Below are positions 54,484 to 63,930 of a stretch of 64,000 nucleotides of DNA, piece after piece. The stretch comes from Ectobius pallidus. Taxonomy: Eukaryota; Arthropoda; Insecta; Blattodea; Ectobiidae. Each line of letters opens with the position of its first letter. The first letter of the stretch is position 1. The notes under the pieces were generated by a model. It worked only from the letters and a program-made list of their open reading frames with translations. It ran no database searches and was not told the origin of the DNA. The DNA lies in assembly GCA_964059195.1 (NCBI GenBank), contig CAXKWD010000009.1, positions 85,099,432 to 85,163,431 of the forward strand. Direction: 5' to 3'. A program made the translations under genes and the position numbers.

Positions 54484-55480
54484 TTAGCTTAAAGGACCCG
54501 GCGTCACCTGGTTTTGTATTTTACTTGTACTTCGAAGTCAATTTTGGAGGAAGCCCTTTTAATTTTCAAAATTTAGGCCCTAGAGAAAGCACAACTAGTC
54601 ACACTCAAGGATCCTATTACTTCTAAAGACCATGGATGGTGGGGTTGAGGTAAGAAGAGACAGAAATTCCTATTAGTCTTTCTTTTCTGTGTGTCAAGTC
54701 GTAAAATGAGCCAAAAGAATGTAGATTTAAACGTCATTTAATAGGGATTAAAACATTTAAGGGACTTTTTTTCCCCAAATTTAGTTTTACCTAAGTTTTT
54801 CTCCTGGTTCTGTTAGCTCTGTGTAAAGTCTGGTAAAAACTGATCAGATAATTTAGATTTAAATAACATTTATATAATAGGGGTTGCAACAATTAAGGAA
54901 GGGTTTCATCCAAATAAACTTTGGTTAAAATTTTCTCTTGATTCAATAGGTTCTTGGTATAAAATCTGATAAAATTGGTCAAAGGATGTAGATAAATATA
55001 TATCACAAAATAGGGGTGAAAGATCTAAAATGTGGTTTGTTCCAAAATTAGTTTTCCTACCATTTTCTCCTGATTCTATACGTTCTGTGTACAAAGTCTG
55101 TTAAAAACACGTCAAGAAAGTAGATCTAAATTTCGGTGGTGTAATAGGGGTAGAAACATTTAAGGGGTGGCTTCTTCCAAAATTAACTTCGCCTAATTTT
55201 TCTCTTGTTTTTATAGGGTCTGTGTTTAAAGTTTGGTAAAAATCGTTCAAAGAATGCAGACTAGTAACAAGATCACAAAGTAGGGATTTAAAATTTCGCA
55301 AGGGGTGTTTTTTTCGTGAATGATTGTCTCGTAGAATTTTTACTTGATTCCACAGGGTACATGTGTAACATTTTGTAGACATTGGTCAGAAAATGTAGAT
55401 TTGTGGGCCTATAGAGAAAATATTACTCATGGGGGTTGAAAATAAGGGAAGGAGGGTGTGCCGTCGTTCTATCTGCAGGG
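54484..55480 (-). mobile_element. Helitron-type sequence nested in the Tc1-like element
   Basis: On the minus strand the right end reads ATACAAAACCAGGTGACGCC, GGGTCCTTTAAGCTAA followed by T, closely paralleling the 3' terminus of the Helitron at 39425 (ATACAAAACCCGGGCGACGC...TTTTAAGCTAG). CTAA fits the CTRR rule and A/T insertion. The interior near 54660 (AGAAGAGACAGAAATTCCTA) also resembles that Helitron. The 5' end (TC...) was not located, so the left limit in the minus sense (about 55480) is a guess. No Rep/helicase. Confidence 0.6.
54690..55400 (-). repeat. Tandem array of about 135-bp units inside the Helitron-type sequence
   Basis: Marker sequence CAAARAATGTAGATTT recurs near 54712, 54845, 54980, 55112, 55249 and 55388, spaced 132-139 bp. 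Each unit also contains AATAGGGGT, a CCAAAATTA-like stretch, TTTTTCTCTTG and TTCTGTGT.AAAGT. Units are well diverged from each other. Confidence 0.75.
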
Positions 55481-55640
55481 CATGATTTACATTAATTATT
55501 ATGTACAAGAAACAAATTTCGAGGTTTTCACGAAATTTAAGAGCTTTTTCACATCATGTGCCGGGCCTTGTAATGTGAGTAGATCTGGCATCAGTGCGCT
55601 GCATAAGACCAATACTGTTTTTTAAGGTTGGGACGGTCTA

Positions 55641-55775
55641 TAGTCAACACGCAGTACACATCTGCTACAGAAGTTGCCTAACGTACTAGGCGGGTAATAA
55701 GCCCCTGCAGTTAATGACTAGGAAACACGCAGTACACGACTGCTGCAGAAGTTGTCTGACACTCTAGGCGAGCAG
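55641..55775 (+). repeat. 78-bp tandem repeat, right part
   Basis: A full unit (TAGTCAACACGCAGTACACA to CAGTTAATGACT) and a partial one (AGGAAACACGCAGTACACGA to GGCGAGCAGTAAG). Continuation of the array at 53160-53276. Confidence 0.8.
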
Positions 55776-56170
55776 TAAGATATTTAAGTATTTCCTTACT
55801 CTTTTTCATGGCGTCTTCCATCAGAAAAACATGTAGGATAGTTTCTGATGGAAGACATCATGAACGTGAGAAAGGAAAATAATCTAGGCCTACATGAAAA
55901 TTCGGAAGAATAATTAAACGGGCAGGATACTAGAGTTAAGCTCCAATATGATGTGCACTACTTAAATCGCATACCGGTTTGAAATTCCTTAAAATGTTCC
56001 GGTGTGTAATTAGCTGAAGTAGATAAGTCCCGCATACCGGCGTGTACTTTACTATACCACTCCAACAATAATCACTATATAGTTTTATACTCTCGATCTA
56101 GTAAAAATTAAGTATACAATACCTTTACATAAATTAATAAATTTCATTTTTACCAATGAGGGGATGTTAT
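55776..56170. other. Unassigned, short imperfect inverted repeat
   Basis: About 55800-55880 contains CTTTTTCATGGCGTCTTCCA, ATCAG and its rough reverse complement TCTGATGGAAGACATCATGA, a small hairpin of unknown meaning. Confidence 0.4.
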
Positions 56171-56178
56171 ATGATAAG

Positions 56179-56914
56179 TAGGGCAAGGCATTTGATGATT
56201 TTGCATCTTTTTTATATGAAGGTTAAAAGATAGCTCGAATTTATATTTAAATGTGTTTCAGGAAATAAATGATTAAATAAGGGCAATTTGTTTTTGCATT
56301 TTTGCTTTATTTTGCATTTTTCGTAATTTTCAAGAGATCGGTCATTTTATTGGAATTTTTAGGTCATTTTCGGCATTTTTAGGTGTTTTTCGGCATTTTA
56401 GGTCATAATTCTATGGAGGTAGGGAGGAGCTTTTCCATGTACAAATCGTTACTTTCAGACAACAAACAATCGTTTTTATTTGAGATTCTCCACAAAGTGT
56501 TCTTAGTTCATTTTAATTCAGATTTATTTTAAACACCATAGCAGTTCGTCTTGTAGCAGTAAAGATATTTTTATTCCTTTTTAAATGGCATATATTTGCT
56601 AGGGGAAATTTGATGGGCTTGCCAGTTCAGAAAGAACTTATTTTTCGTTAAGGGTGTCCAAGTACTGTAGTATAAATTTACTTCTTCAGTAACAAAATAA
56701 GTATGTTTTCTATTGTAAATTCATATATCAACCATTTTCATTGAATTGTTTTTAGCAATTTACTACTTAAAAAAAAACTAATTACGAGAAATAATAGTAA
56801 ATTTATTGGTCATTTTTTTAAAAAATTGTCATTTTTCACTATTTTTAGGTCATAAATGTATTTTTTATTTTGCATTTTTTTCGCTATTTTATGGTCATTA
56901 AATGCCTTGCCCTA
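56179..56914. mobile_element. Non-autonomous hAT-type element
   Basis: Inverted ends TAGGGCAAGGCATTTGATGA / TCATTAAATGCCTTGCCCTA flanked by similar 8-bp direct repeats ATGATAAG (56171-56178) and ATATTAAG (56915-56922), matching at 6 of 8. Subterminal regions are dense in TTTTAGGTCATTTT / GGCATTTT motifs. No transposase. Divergence of the duplication marks it as older than the other hAT copies. Confidence 0.8.
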
Positions 56915-56922
56915 ATATTAAG

Positions 56923-57739
56923 AATTTAATTTCCACCTTATACCCTAATTAATTACGTATGTAGGAAATCTCGGAGATTTTGCCAATAACATTCACATTC
57001 AGTTTTAGCTAAATAAATAAAATATTGTTAGCTAAAACTGACTTTTACATTAAACCTATTTGAAGTAGTACTTTTCTTAGTTACATCATGTATCAATATT
57101 TTTAGGTCAGTTGTACTGACATTATAGTCCTGCTCTGGTAAGGAGTTATGAATTGCATCTTTTTGAAGTATTATTTTGTTTCTTTTATCCAAGGAATACT
57201 TGGAAACAAATTAATCATCTTTATCACTTTTTCACAATAACTTTATCATTTCATAACCATAGTCAATAAAAAATGAAAATGTTTATACACAAGTAATTTT
57301 TAATCAGTTCAAGAAACATTCGTGTCATTTTTTAAGAAAATTACAAACAGTAAAAAATGCCGAACGGTCGAGCTAAAGCAGGTCCTAGCGTCGTTCGGTC
57401 AATTGTTATGTTATGATTGGAGCCGTTGGGCTGATCGTTATCGGACCAAATGTTGTAGCTCTGACCGGACCCGTAATTTACTTTCGCCTCAGGCCTCGCA
57501 AATCGACGGAACAGTCCTGCTTTTAGCTATGAAGCCAGAGATAGTGCAAATGGATGATTAATGAACTACGGAAGAACCGCGAAACTGATAAGAAGCATGC
57601 CCGTTGTTGCGACAACCACATCATGCATGATGCAGTTTCCGATATAGCTCCTTACTTTTGTATTCCTGTGAGATGAACTTTTATTTTAACGCGGGAGCAG
57701 CAGTACTAGTGCAGATGTCCTACCAACTTATTTATTTGA
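56923..57739. other. Unassigned
   Basis: 57350-57560 is GC-richer and open in one plus-strand frame from 57322, but the translation has no recognisable pattern and no splice context I would trust. Confidence 0.35.
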
Positions 57740-58199
57740 ATACCAAAAAGCCCTTTAGGCAGGCCTACAGGCTGAGGTAGATTTCTAAGTGCTGAATCTC
57801 GCCTTATGTGAGAGCTATCGAGAAACCAGTTATTGGTTTGTAGAGTACTCATCAAGAGCTTTTCAACGATACATCATAAGACGTGGTTTCAAAAATTTCG
57901 AATTTCCATCCCACCACCAACCACCCCCACTCGCACCCCCAAAACCCCCGAATCGTTGGAGTCACTGTGAACTCCATAGGGAGTACTCTAATTTATTCAA
58001 ACAAAGTTTCCCCTCTATACTTCATAGGGGCCGAGATATAAATTTTTCAAAATTTCAACCCCCTCCCCCGACCCTCCCCTTGGGCCAATTTTTCTCATTA
58101 ACGAACTTGTCCGAACTATTGGGCCTAGAAATAACATAATAAAATTTGGTTCATATATCTTCAAAATTACGGCCGCTAGCGTGTAAAGATAATATATAT
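57740..58199 (+). repeat. Composite dispersed repeat, core (copy 2)
   Basis: Second copy of the core at 52321-52755, clearly similar throughout: GAGTACTCATCAAGAGCTTT, CAACGATAC, GTGGTTTCAAAAATTTCGAA, CCCCAAAACCCCCGAATCGT and ACGGCCGCTAGCGTGTAAAG. An open frame across it (57789-58139) is a by-product of the C-rich composition. Confidence 0.78.
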
Positions 58200-58752
58200 G
58201 TATATACAGAGTGTTAGTGAGTAACACTGAAATATTTTACCTGTGTATAGAGGGGACATAGACAAGCAACTTTTATTAGGAGATTTTTGCTCTATGGTTT
58301 CAATTTTTCCTGTTACAGCATAAAATCTCCCAGGGCATGGCCGTCACTGACCTCTAACACTAGAAACAAAAAAAAAATGCAAAACAAAGCAACTTCGCTG
58401 TTAACACTGTAGTCAGAAGTTATGAATAAAAAGAAAGACTAATGCAGTGGCGACCAGTCATGTGATTAGTCTGTAAATTTTGCAGATTATGAAAACTCTA
58501 AATTATGATATAGCTGTTGAAGAATAAGAATAAGATTTTTATCGATCACTAGGAAGGCATGAAGTCAATTTAATGATCATTTTAACCCTATTTCGCGTAA
58601 TTATTGATTTATGAGCACCTAATTATAATGACTATAATGCCCTGTAGCATACACATTTTACGTCATAGAGCAAAAATCCCCTAATAAAAGCTGCTTGTCT
58701 AAGTCCTCTCTATATACAGGTAAAATATTTAGGTGTTATTTATTAACATTCT
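58200..58752. mobile_element. MITE with about 95-bp inverted ends, inserted in the composite repeat
   Basis: The left end TATATACAGAGTGTTAGTGA and right end (reverse complement TATATACAGAATGTTAATAA) continue as matching arms through AAATATTTTACCTGT, ATAGAGRGGAC, AGACAAGC and TTTTATTAGG to TTTTTGCTCTATG, about 95 bp with scattered mismatches. It sits in the TA tract between the core at 57740 and the tail at 58766. The interior is non-coding. A fragment of the same family is at 22882. The superfamily is unresolved, since ends lie in TA-rich sequence that hides the target duplication. Confidence 0.78.
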
Positions 58753-58765
58753 GTATATAAATATC

Positions 58766-58894
58766 ACTTTTTTTTTTTTTGAACGGGCGGTGGTTTCGTA
58801 CTTAGGGAGGCATGAAACGTAAAGATATGAAAGAATTTTTCGAAACTCATGACATGGTATCGATTGCAATAGGTAGATTGAAATCTACCTAAAA
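58766..58894 (+). repeat. Hairpin-ended tail repeat, copy 4
   Basis: T-run, GAACGGGCGGTGGTTTCGTA, GGAGGCATGAAACGTAAAGA and the terminal hairpin TAGGTAGATT-GA-AATCTACCTA with a 2-base centre. It is the displaced tail of the composite repeat. Confidence 0.78.
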
Positions 58895-59296
58895 GTATGC
58901 GGAATCAACTCTGATTAAACGGTATTCTGAAGTGTGAACAGTGTTCGGTGTTGTCCGCTTTAAATGTTAGTTTTGTTGGTGTGTGCAGTAGACACGAGCA
59001 GGCGGATCAGCAACAGGTGTCGTATCGGTTAACATCATATTACTTTTAACTGTCTGCTCCTTCCTCTTTTCCTGGAATAACTACTATTTTGCTCCCATTC
59101 ATACACACTGCATCACCTGGACTTCCTGATTCGTGCGGAACTCACTTCATTTGAGGCTCAGTTTATAGAGTAATGCCATGCATATAACATTATTTCGAAG
59201 GAAGTTAAGATCATGTTTTCATTTCAGCAATTGAAAATATGTTATGTAGAAAGTGAAAAACAGATACACCTCAGTCAAACCTAATGCATTTACTTC
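58895..59296. other. Unassigned
   Basis: Nothing recognised. Confidence 0.35.
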
Positions 59297-59332
<36 letters not shown>

Positions 59333-59620
59333 TTTATTGACACTTAGGTAGGCTCGACTTACGCCGGTAACATATTGGGTAGACTCGGCCTAAGCAAGGA
59401 GTCCCCCTCTTAACTATAAGATTGCCAATATCTACAAATATTTACAACATTATGAAATACAGGACACATACAATAAATGTTTACATTTACACAAATTATG
59501 TCATTGTTTCTTCATCTACTTCTTTCGGGTTCTGTCTTTCAATACCACCAGAACTGACAATGAGGCTTGGATCTTCATGTTGTACAGTTTGATGTAGTAT
59601 GAAAGTTGCTCCTATAAAAA
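59297..59620 (-). mobile_element. Probable LINE 3' UTR with (AAT)n tail
   Basis: An (ATT)n run at 59297-59331 is followed, in the minus sense upstream, by a GC-moderate UTR-like block (CTTAGGTAGGCTCGACTTAC). The layout parallels the LINE 3' end at 11741. No coding sequence retained, so assignment is tentative. Confidence 0.35.
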
Positions 59621-59685
59621 GGCGTGCGCAGTGGCTCATATCGGCAACTTAGTTATTTTAGTAGGTCCGCTTTTTTCCCCCTACC

Positions 59686-60064
59686 CAGTGCTTTAGTTGG
59701 AAAATATTTTATGGGGGTACTCACCTTACTTCAAAATTTTCCATATCGCCTCATAAAAAGAGTTTTAAAAAACCGAGCATCTTATCAGGATAGCCAACAT
59801 GTAATCTAAGGAGAAAGTAATTATTGTAGAAATGCGCACGAAGGTGAAGATTAGAACGCATATCTATTGCGAATTTAATAGTGTTTGTCATTATTAACAA
59901 ATACACTCTGGTGAATCGGACATTTAATAAGTATTTTAGGACAATATCGTTCCTGTACTGCCAGTACGACGTACCGGAGCACATATTTTTCCCGGTATGG
60001 TAGAAGGAAAATAATTTTATACCGGTACGCAGTACCGGTGCGTACCGGCCCAACTAAAGCACTG
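59686..60064. mobile_element. Short non-autonomous hAT-type element
   Basis: Inverted ends CAGTGCTTTAGTTGG / CCAACTAAAGCACTG (15 bp, perfect) flanked by perfect 8-bp direct repeats CCCCTACC (59678-59685 and 60065-60072). 379 bp, non-coding. Near the right end are repeated TACCGG/CCGGTA motifs (59970-60050). Confidence 0.88.
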
Positions 60065-60154
60065 CCCCTACCTATACATTTCTATTATTTCAATTCCCAA
60101 ACAAGTTATGTTTTATAAAATAATCTCTTTTCTGCTGCTTAATGGCAACATGTG

Positions 60155-60335
60155 AAGTATTAATCACTGCACACTGATGCTTACGGGTCCAGTAACGAGC
60201 AGGCGTTTTACCCGATAAAACGGCATCCTCGCGATTCATACAAGAATATTGTAAGATAAACGGCCGTGATTGGTCTATATCCGAGGAATTGCTAAACGTT
60301 ATTGGTCAATATCAAACACGCGCCGTATGAGTGGA
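60155..60335 (+). repeat. Dispersed repeat, unnamed (pair with 34190)
   Basis: Shares ordered blocks with 34190-34365, including CAGTAACGAGC, GTAAGATAAACG and GTGATTGGTC. Diverged; class unknown. Confidence 0.6.
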
Positions 60336-61338
60336 ATAGTCATAACAATATCCGATTATGTTATTAGAACGTTGTATGCAATTATTATTTGTAATTCTAT
60401 TTTTCTGTTTCATGTAAGTGGAGTTTTCTAAATCAGATTCTTGACAATTCTGTACTGGTCGCCTTCGTTCTAAGTAAGTAAATAATACAAATTGTGCATT
60501 ATTGTGATCCATAGCGTTACGTACATTTGCTAGCAAGAATTTAAGTCACAGATGCGGACTAGTTTGTTCAGTCTTTAAACTCTATTAAAAGTGTATGATT
60601 AAACCTATGAATTATTATATTCTGTATAGTCCTATGTATTTACCATAACGAGTACGGGTAGAGAAAGCATTCAGCTCTGAAAACGATTCTGAGTTTTCAG
60701 TATTAATACAGGTTTGAGGTCTCAGAGTCCAACTAATATTTTTAAAAGAAACCGTGTATTTCACTGGTGAACACACAGCTTGAAGACGAAAATTGTATCA
60801 AAACGGAATTTTATATTTTTACAGGAGTATTTTCCTGTGATGTAATTCAAGCCATTTCGATTGCTTTCTCTTACTAATCCTAGAACACTTTAAAAGATTT
60901 CATTGAAGTTGTGTACGATAAGGCTAATTTACATGATGTCACTAGGTTTCGTAATTGTCTTCATGAAATTGATTTCGCGAAAATACTTACACCCATTTCC
61001 TTTAACACAAATTCCAGTGCATGTGCACATTTCCCGTTAGAAGTTCAAGACTTTGCAATTTCTCAAGCATGTTTGGACTGCACATAAATCCAGAAATGTC
61101 AGAATTTCCTTCCTTCCCCACTTCATTTAAAAAATGCGAACCATCTGAAGACGTGTAGGCCTATTACCTCAATTAACTAGCCTGTTAATCAACTGTTTAT
61201 ACTAAGACCTATTTGGAGGATTTTTATATAATTTTTCTGAAGAGTGGTAAGCTAGACGAACTTCCAAAATCTGACTTTATCTTGTCTCGCAGCTTTGTAT
61301 GAGGCTGAGACAGCTGAATTATCATTACGAAATGTGGT
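60336..61338. other. Unassigned
   Basis: No feature recognised over about 1 kb. Confidence 0.4.
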
Positions 61339-61556
61339 AAAGATCTCGCACGAAATCTGTGCCGATGACGACCGTTACTCGCTAGAGAGAGACATGCTAT
61401 TGTGCGAGAGAGAGAGAGGTAGCTTGACATTCACAAATAGAAAGGGAGGTACTGTTGTGCGAGAGAGATAGGTAGCAGGTCAGTTGACGCTACAGTCCCC
61501 ACGAAAACTTAATGCAACGACGTAGGCAATCGGCACAGATTTCGTGCGGGATCTTT
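61339..61556. mobile_element. 218-bp MITE with 28-bp inverted ends
   Basis: AAAGATCTCGCACGAAATCT + GTGCCGAT at 61339-61366 and its reverse complement at 61529-61556, one mismatch. The interior contains two partial repeats of GTGCGAGAGAGA-GAGGTAGC (about 61400 and 61460). TA flanks each end (…GGTA / TAAT…), suggesting a TA-type target, though the duplication is not certain. Confidence 0.7.
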
Positions 61557-62879
61557 AATTTGTTATTTGTCATAATGTACCCCAGAAAACCGCGTATGTT
61601 TCACATAGAGATTTTTAAATTTTTAATTCATACTTGAAGTTCTCTTTTTTTTTTTTTTTTAATTTTTATTCATCTTTGTGTAGCAAGAACATTCTAAGTA
61701 ATGTCGAAGTGAAAGTTGTGTGTTTTTCACTGGAGCTAAATTAGTGTGTTCTGTGGCCAGAAAGACTTGCATTTCTGAATAGTAGTTACACAAGCCATTC
61801 TCAGCTTCCAGTGGTTTCATCCTTTGAAAATTCTAACAAAAGATAATGAGTCTCCTTGAAGGCAGACGTCTTAAATATTCCTTTCTTCTTATTCAGGCGT
61901 CCATTTATTTTCCTTCTACTCATTCTAACTCTTATTTTCAAGGACTGCAGAAATATATATTCTGGACGGAACACATTCATGCCTTCGGGGAATATTTTGG
62001 TTGTATTGAATGCAGTGAACAAGGACTACTTTGACTCCCGGGGTTAATTTGACGGACAATGAGTCTAACTTATCATCTTGAAGTGTTTGTCAACTTCCAC
62101 GTTTTGGTCAAGACGTATTGATTCGTATTAAGTAATTTACTGCTAACTCATGTATAAGTAAAATGTTCTAGAAACTGCAATTTTTTAAAATAAATTTGTT
62201 TGTGCACAAAACTTATTTCTACCAGTATTTCTCACAAAAATTCTGAGTAGCATACTTTAACTTAACCTGAATTTCTAAATTTAGACAGTAAAACTTATGG
62301 AATTACAAATTACAACTAAATTTATTCCCTACTTATTAATGAATTAAACAAAATTTCTTACAGTTTTCAATGTTTAGTGTGAAAATTGCGGCTAAAAATT
62401 CCAATTCATTCCATCTCATGATTTCTTTCTCCACAAGCCCCCGTTCTTTCAGGAACATTAAAATATATTTTAATAAGACGTAGGCCTAAGCTAAATAGGC
62501 CTATATTATGTTGTAAACATAGCATTTGTTTAACTCATTCTTGGCTTTAAACTAAATGGTGTACATCTTGCATGAACTTTCTCGCATAGGCTATACGTGT
62601 TAAGTCTTGTGTTATTTAGGGTGACGAAAGAAAATGTATCTCTCAAAAAATCAATATCCAATTTTCAGGTTTAAACAGATGTAGGGATCTTACCGAATTG
62701 CAGATAATATTCTCCTTACAGCATGACGCATATTAAACTGAATGAATAAATAAATAAATTGGTCAAGCTATATGTATGAGGCTATATTTCCGAGATTCAA
62801 ATTAAACGAAGCAAGACATGGAAAGAACGCCTGGTGGTATACCGGGATATGTATGTCAGTTGGAGAATTTAATGTTGTA
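61557..62879. other. Unassigned
   Basis: AT-rich; a T-run at 61647-61661. No element or exon recognised. Confidence 0.4.
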
Positions 62880-62965
62880 CCGGCAAGTTGCTTTGGTAGC
62901 TCAATTGGTAGAATAGCGACATGGATACCGAATATCCCAGTTCAAATCCTGGCTATGGCATTTCA
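62880..62965 (+). mobile_element. tRNA-derived SINE head, type 3 (second copy)
   Basis: TGGTAGCTCAATTGGTAGAA (A-box/D-arm-like) and CCAGTTCAAATCCTGG (B-box/T-arm-like), with the same intervening GACATGGATACCGAA motif as the copy at 45311. It cannot form a normal cloverleaf. The body probably extends to about 63020. Confidence 0.6.
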
Positions 62966-63109
62966 GTATGACGCTATCTTTCCACCAAAGCATGACGTAA
63001 CTCAAGGACCCTCTTTAGGCTATATTTTATAAGGCCTGAAGGTTGAGATGTGGCAACGAGTTGTGGTCCTAAGGCTAATATACGAGATTGGATATAGATT
63101 GTAAAATAT

Positions 63110-63310
63110 ACGATATTACACAGAATTAATCTCTCTTTATCCTTGAGGTCATAGGTTCAATTCCCGTGGCCGGCAAATTTGACTTTCTTTTTTTTTTTCA
63201 TGGTTTCCTCAGTCGAAAAGGCAAATGCCAAATTGGATATTTACTTCCCTTGACTCATCCTCGCTATTTCTTTCTGTATCATATTCATTGAAATTAATAT
63301 CAGTTGAAAT
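63110..63310 (+). mobile_element. tRNA-derived SINE, type 1 (5'-truncated)
   Basis: Begins within the tRNA-like head (GGTTCAATTCCCGTGGCCGG), then the body AAGGCAAATGCCAAATTGGA, TATTTACTTCCCTTGACTCA and the end ATTCATTGAAATTAATATCAG, matching the minus-strand copy at 8676-8868. Confidence 0.7.
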
Positions 63311-63430
63311 TCTTGACGCCATAAAAATACACAAACAATATAAATTAGTTGAGGATCAATAGTTCAAAGCCTTCTGGTATAAGTTACACACAGAACCTGA
63401 ACTCCTTATAAGGCCTCGATGCACAAAGGA

Positions 63431-63442
63431 TTATAAATACAG

Positions 63443-63498
<56 letters not shown>

Positions 63499-63504
63499 CT
63501 GTAT

Positions 63505-63510
<6 letters not shown>
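63431..63510. repeat. Perfect 80-bp AT palindrome
   Basis: TTATAAATACAGCT, then (AT)26, then AGCTGTATTTATAA: the 14-bp unique arms are exact reverse complements and the centre is self-complementary, so all 80 bases are palindromic. Further TA runs follow to 63536. Confidence 0.95.
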
Positions 63511-63540
<30 letters not shown>

Positions 63541-63585
63541 TGTGTGTATCCATCACCCTATATATGTATGCATCACTCTCCCTGT

Positions 63586-63593
<8 letters not shown>

Positions 63594-63633
<40 letters not shown>

Positions 63634-63930
63634 AGTTATATGAGGAAATGGAATAATGGATGGTAACGTGAGGAAAGAAATGAAAGGAAGGAAAGAATGT
63701 AGAATTGAAAGGAGGGAGGGAATGATGAAAGAAAAAGAAGGAAGCGAGGGGGGGGTAATATGAAAGGAAGGAAGGAGTGGGATACCTGAAAGGAAAGAAG
63801 GAAAACAGGGCAGAATAAATAAAGAAAAACGAAAAGAAGGAATGGTTGAAGGAGGAGAAAATTCTGAAAGGAGAGAGAGAAGGATACGAGGAGGGAAGAA
63901 AGAAAGGTAAAAAGAAAGGAAGAAAGACAT
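63594..63930. repeat. Adjacent polypyrimidine (CT)n and polypurine blocks
   Basis: A (CT)n run at about 63594-63616 preceded by C-runs, then (TA)n, then about 280 bp dominated by GAAAGGAAGGA-type purines (63650-63930). The apparent open frames on the minus strand are low-complexity Ser/Leu/Phe translations of this tract and are not genes. Confidence 0.85.

Larger units (their letters stand above)
53277..55640 (+). mobile_element. Tc1/mariner-type element inserted in a tandem repeat
   Basis: Inverted ends TAGATCGTCCCAGCCTTAAA / TTTAAGGTTGGGACGGTCTA (continuing into ACAGTATTG) are flanked by TA at 53275-53276 and 55641-55642. Removing the element and one TA gives GACTAGTC, which is exactly the junction expected between adjacent 78-bp units, so boundaries and TA target are well supported. 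It contains a transposase N-terminal helix-turn-helix ORF (54074-54289) and is interrupted by a Helitron-type sequence from 54484. The catalytic domain is missing, probably removed by or after the nested insertion. Confidence 0.82.

Noticed and set aside
57789..58139. Pro-rich open frame of 116 codons
   Set aside because: Lies wholly within a dispersed repeat; the copy at 52.4 kb does not preserve the frame.
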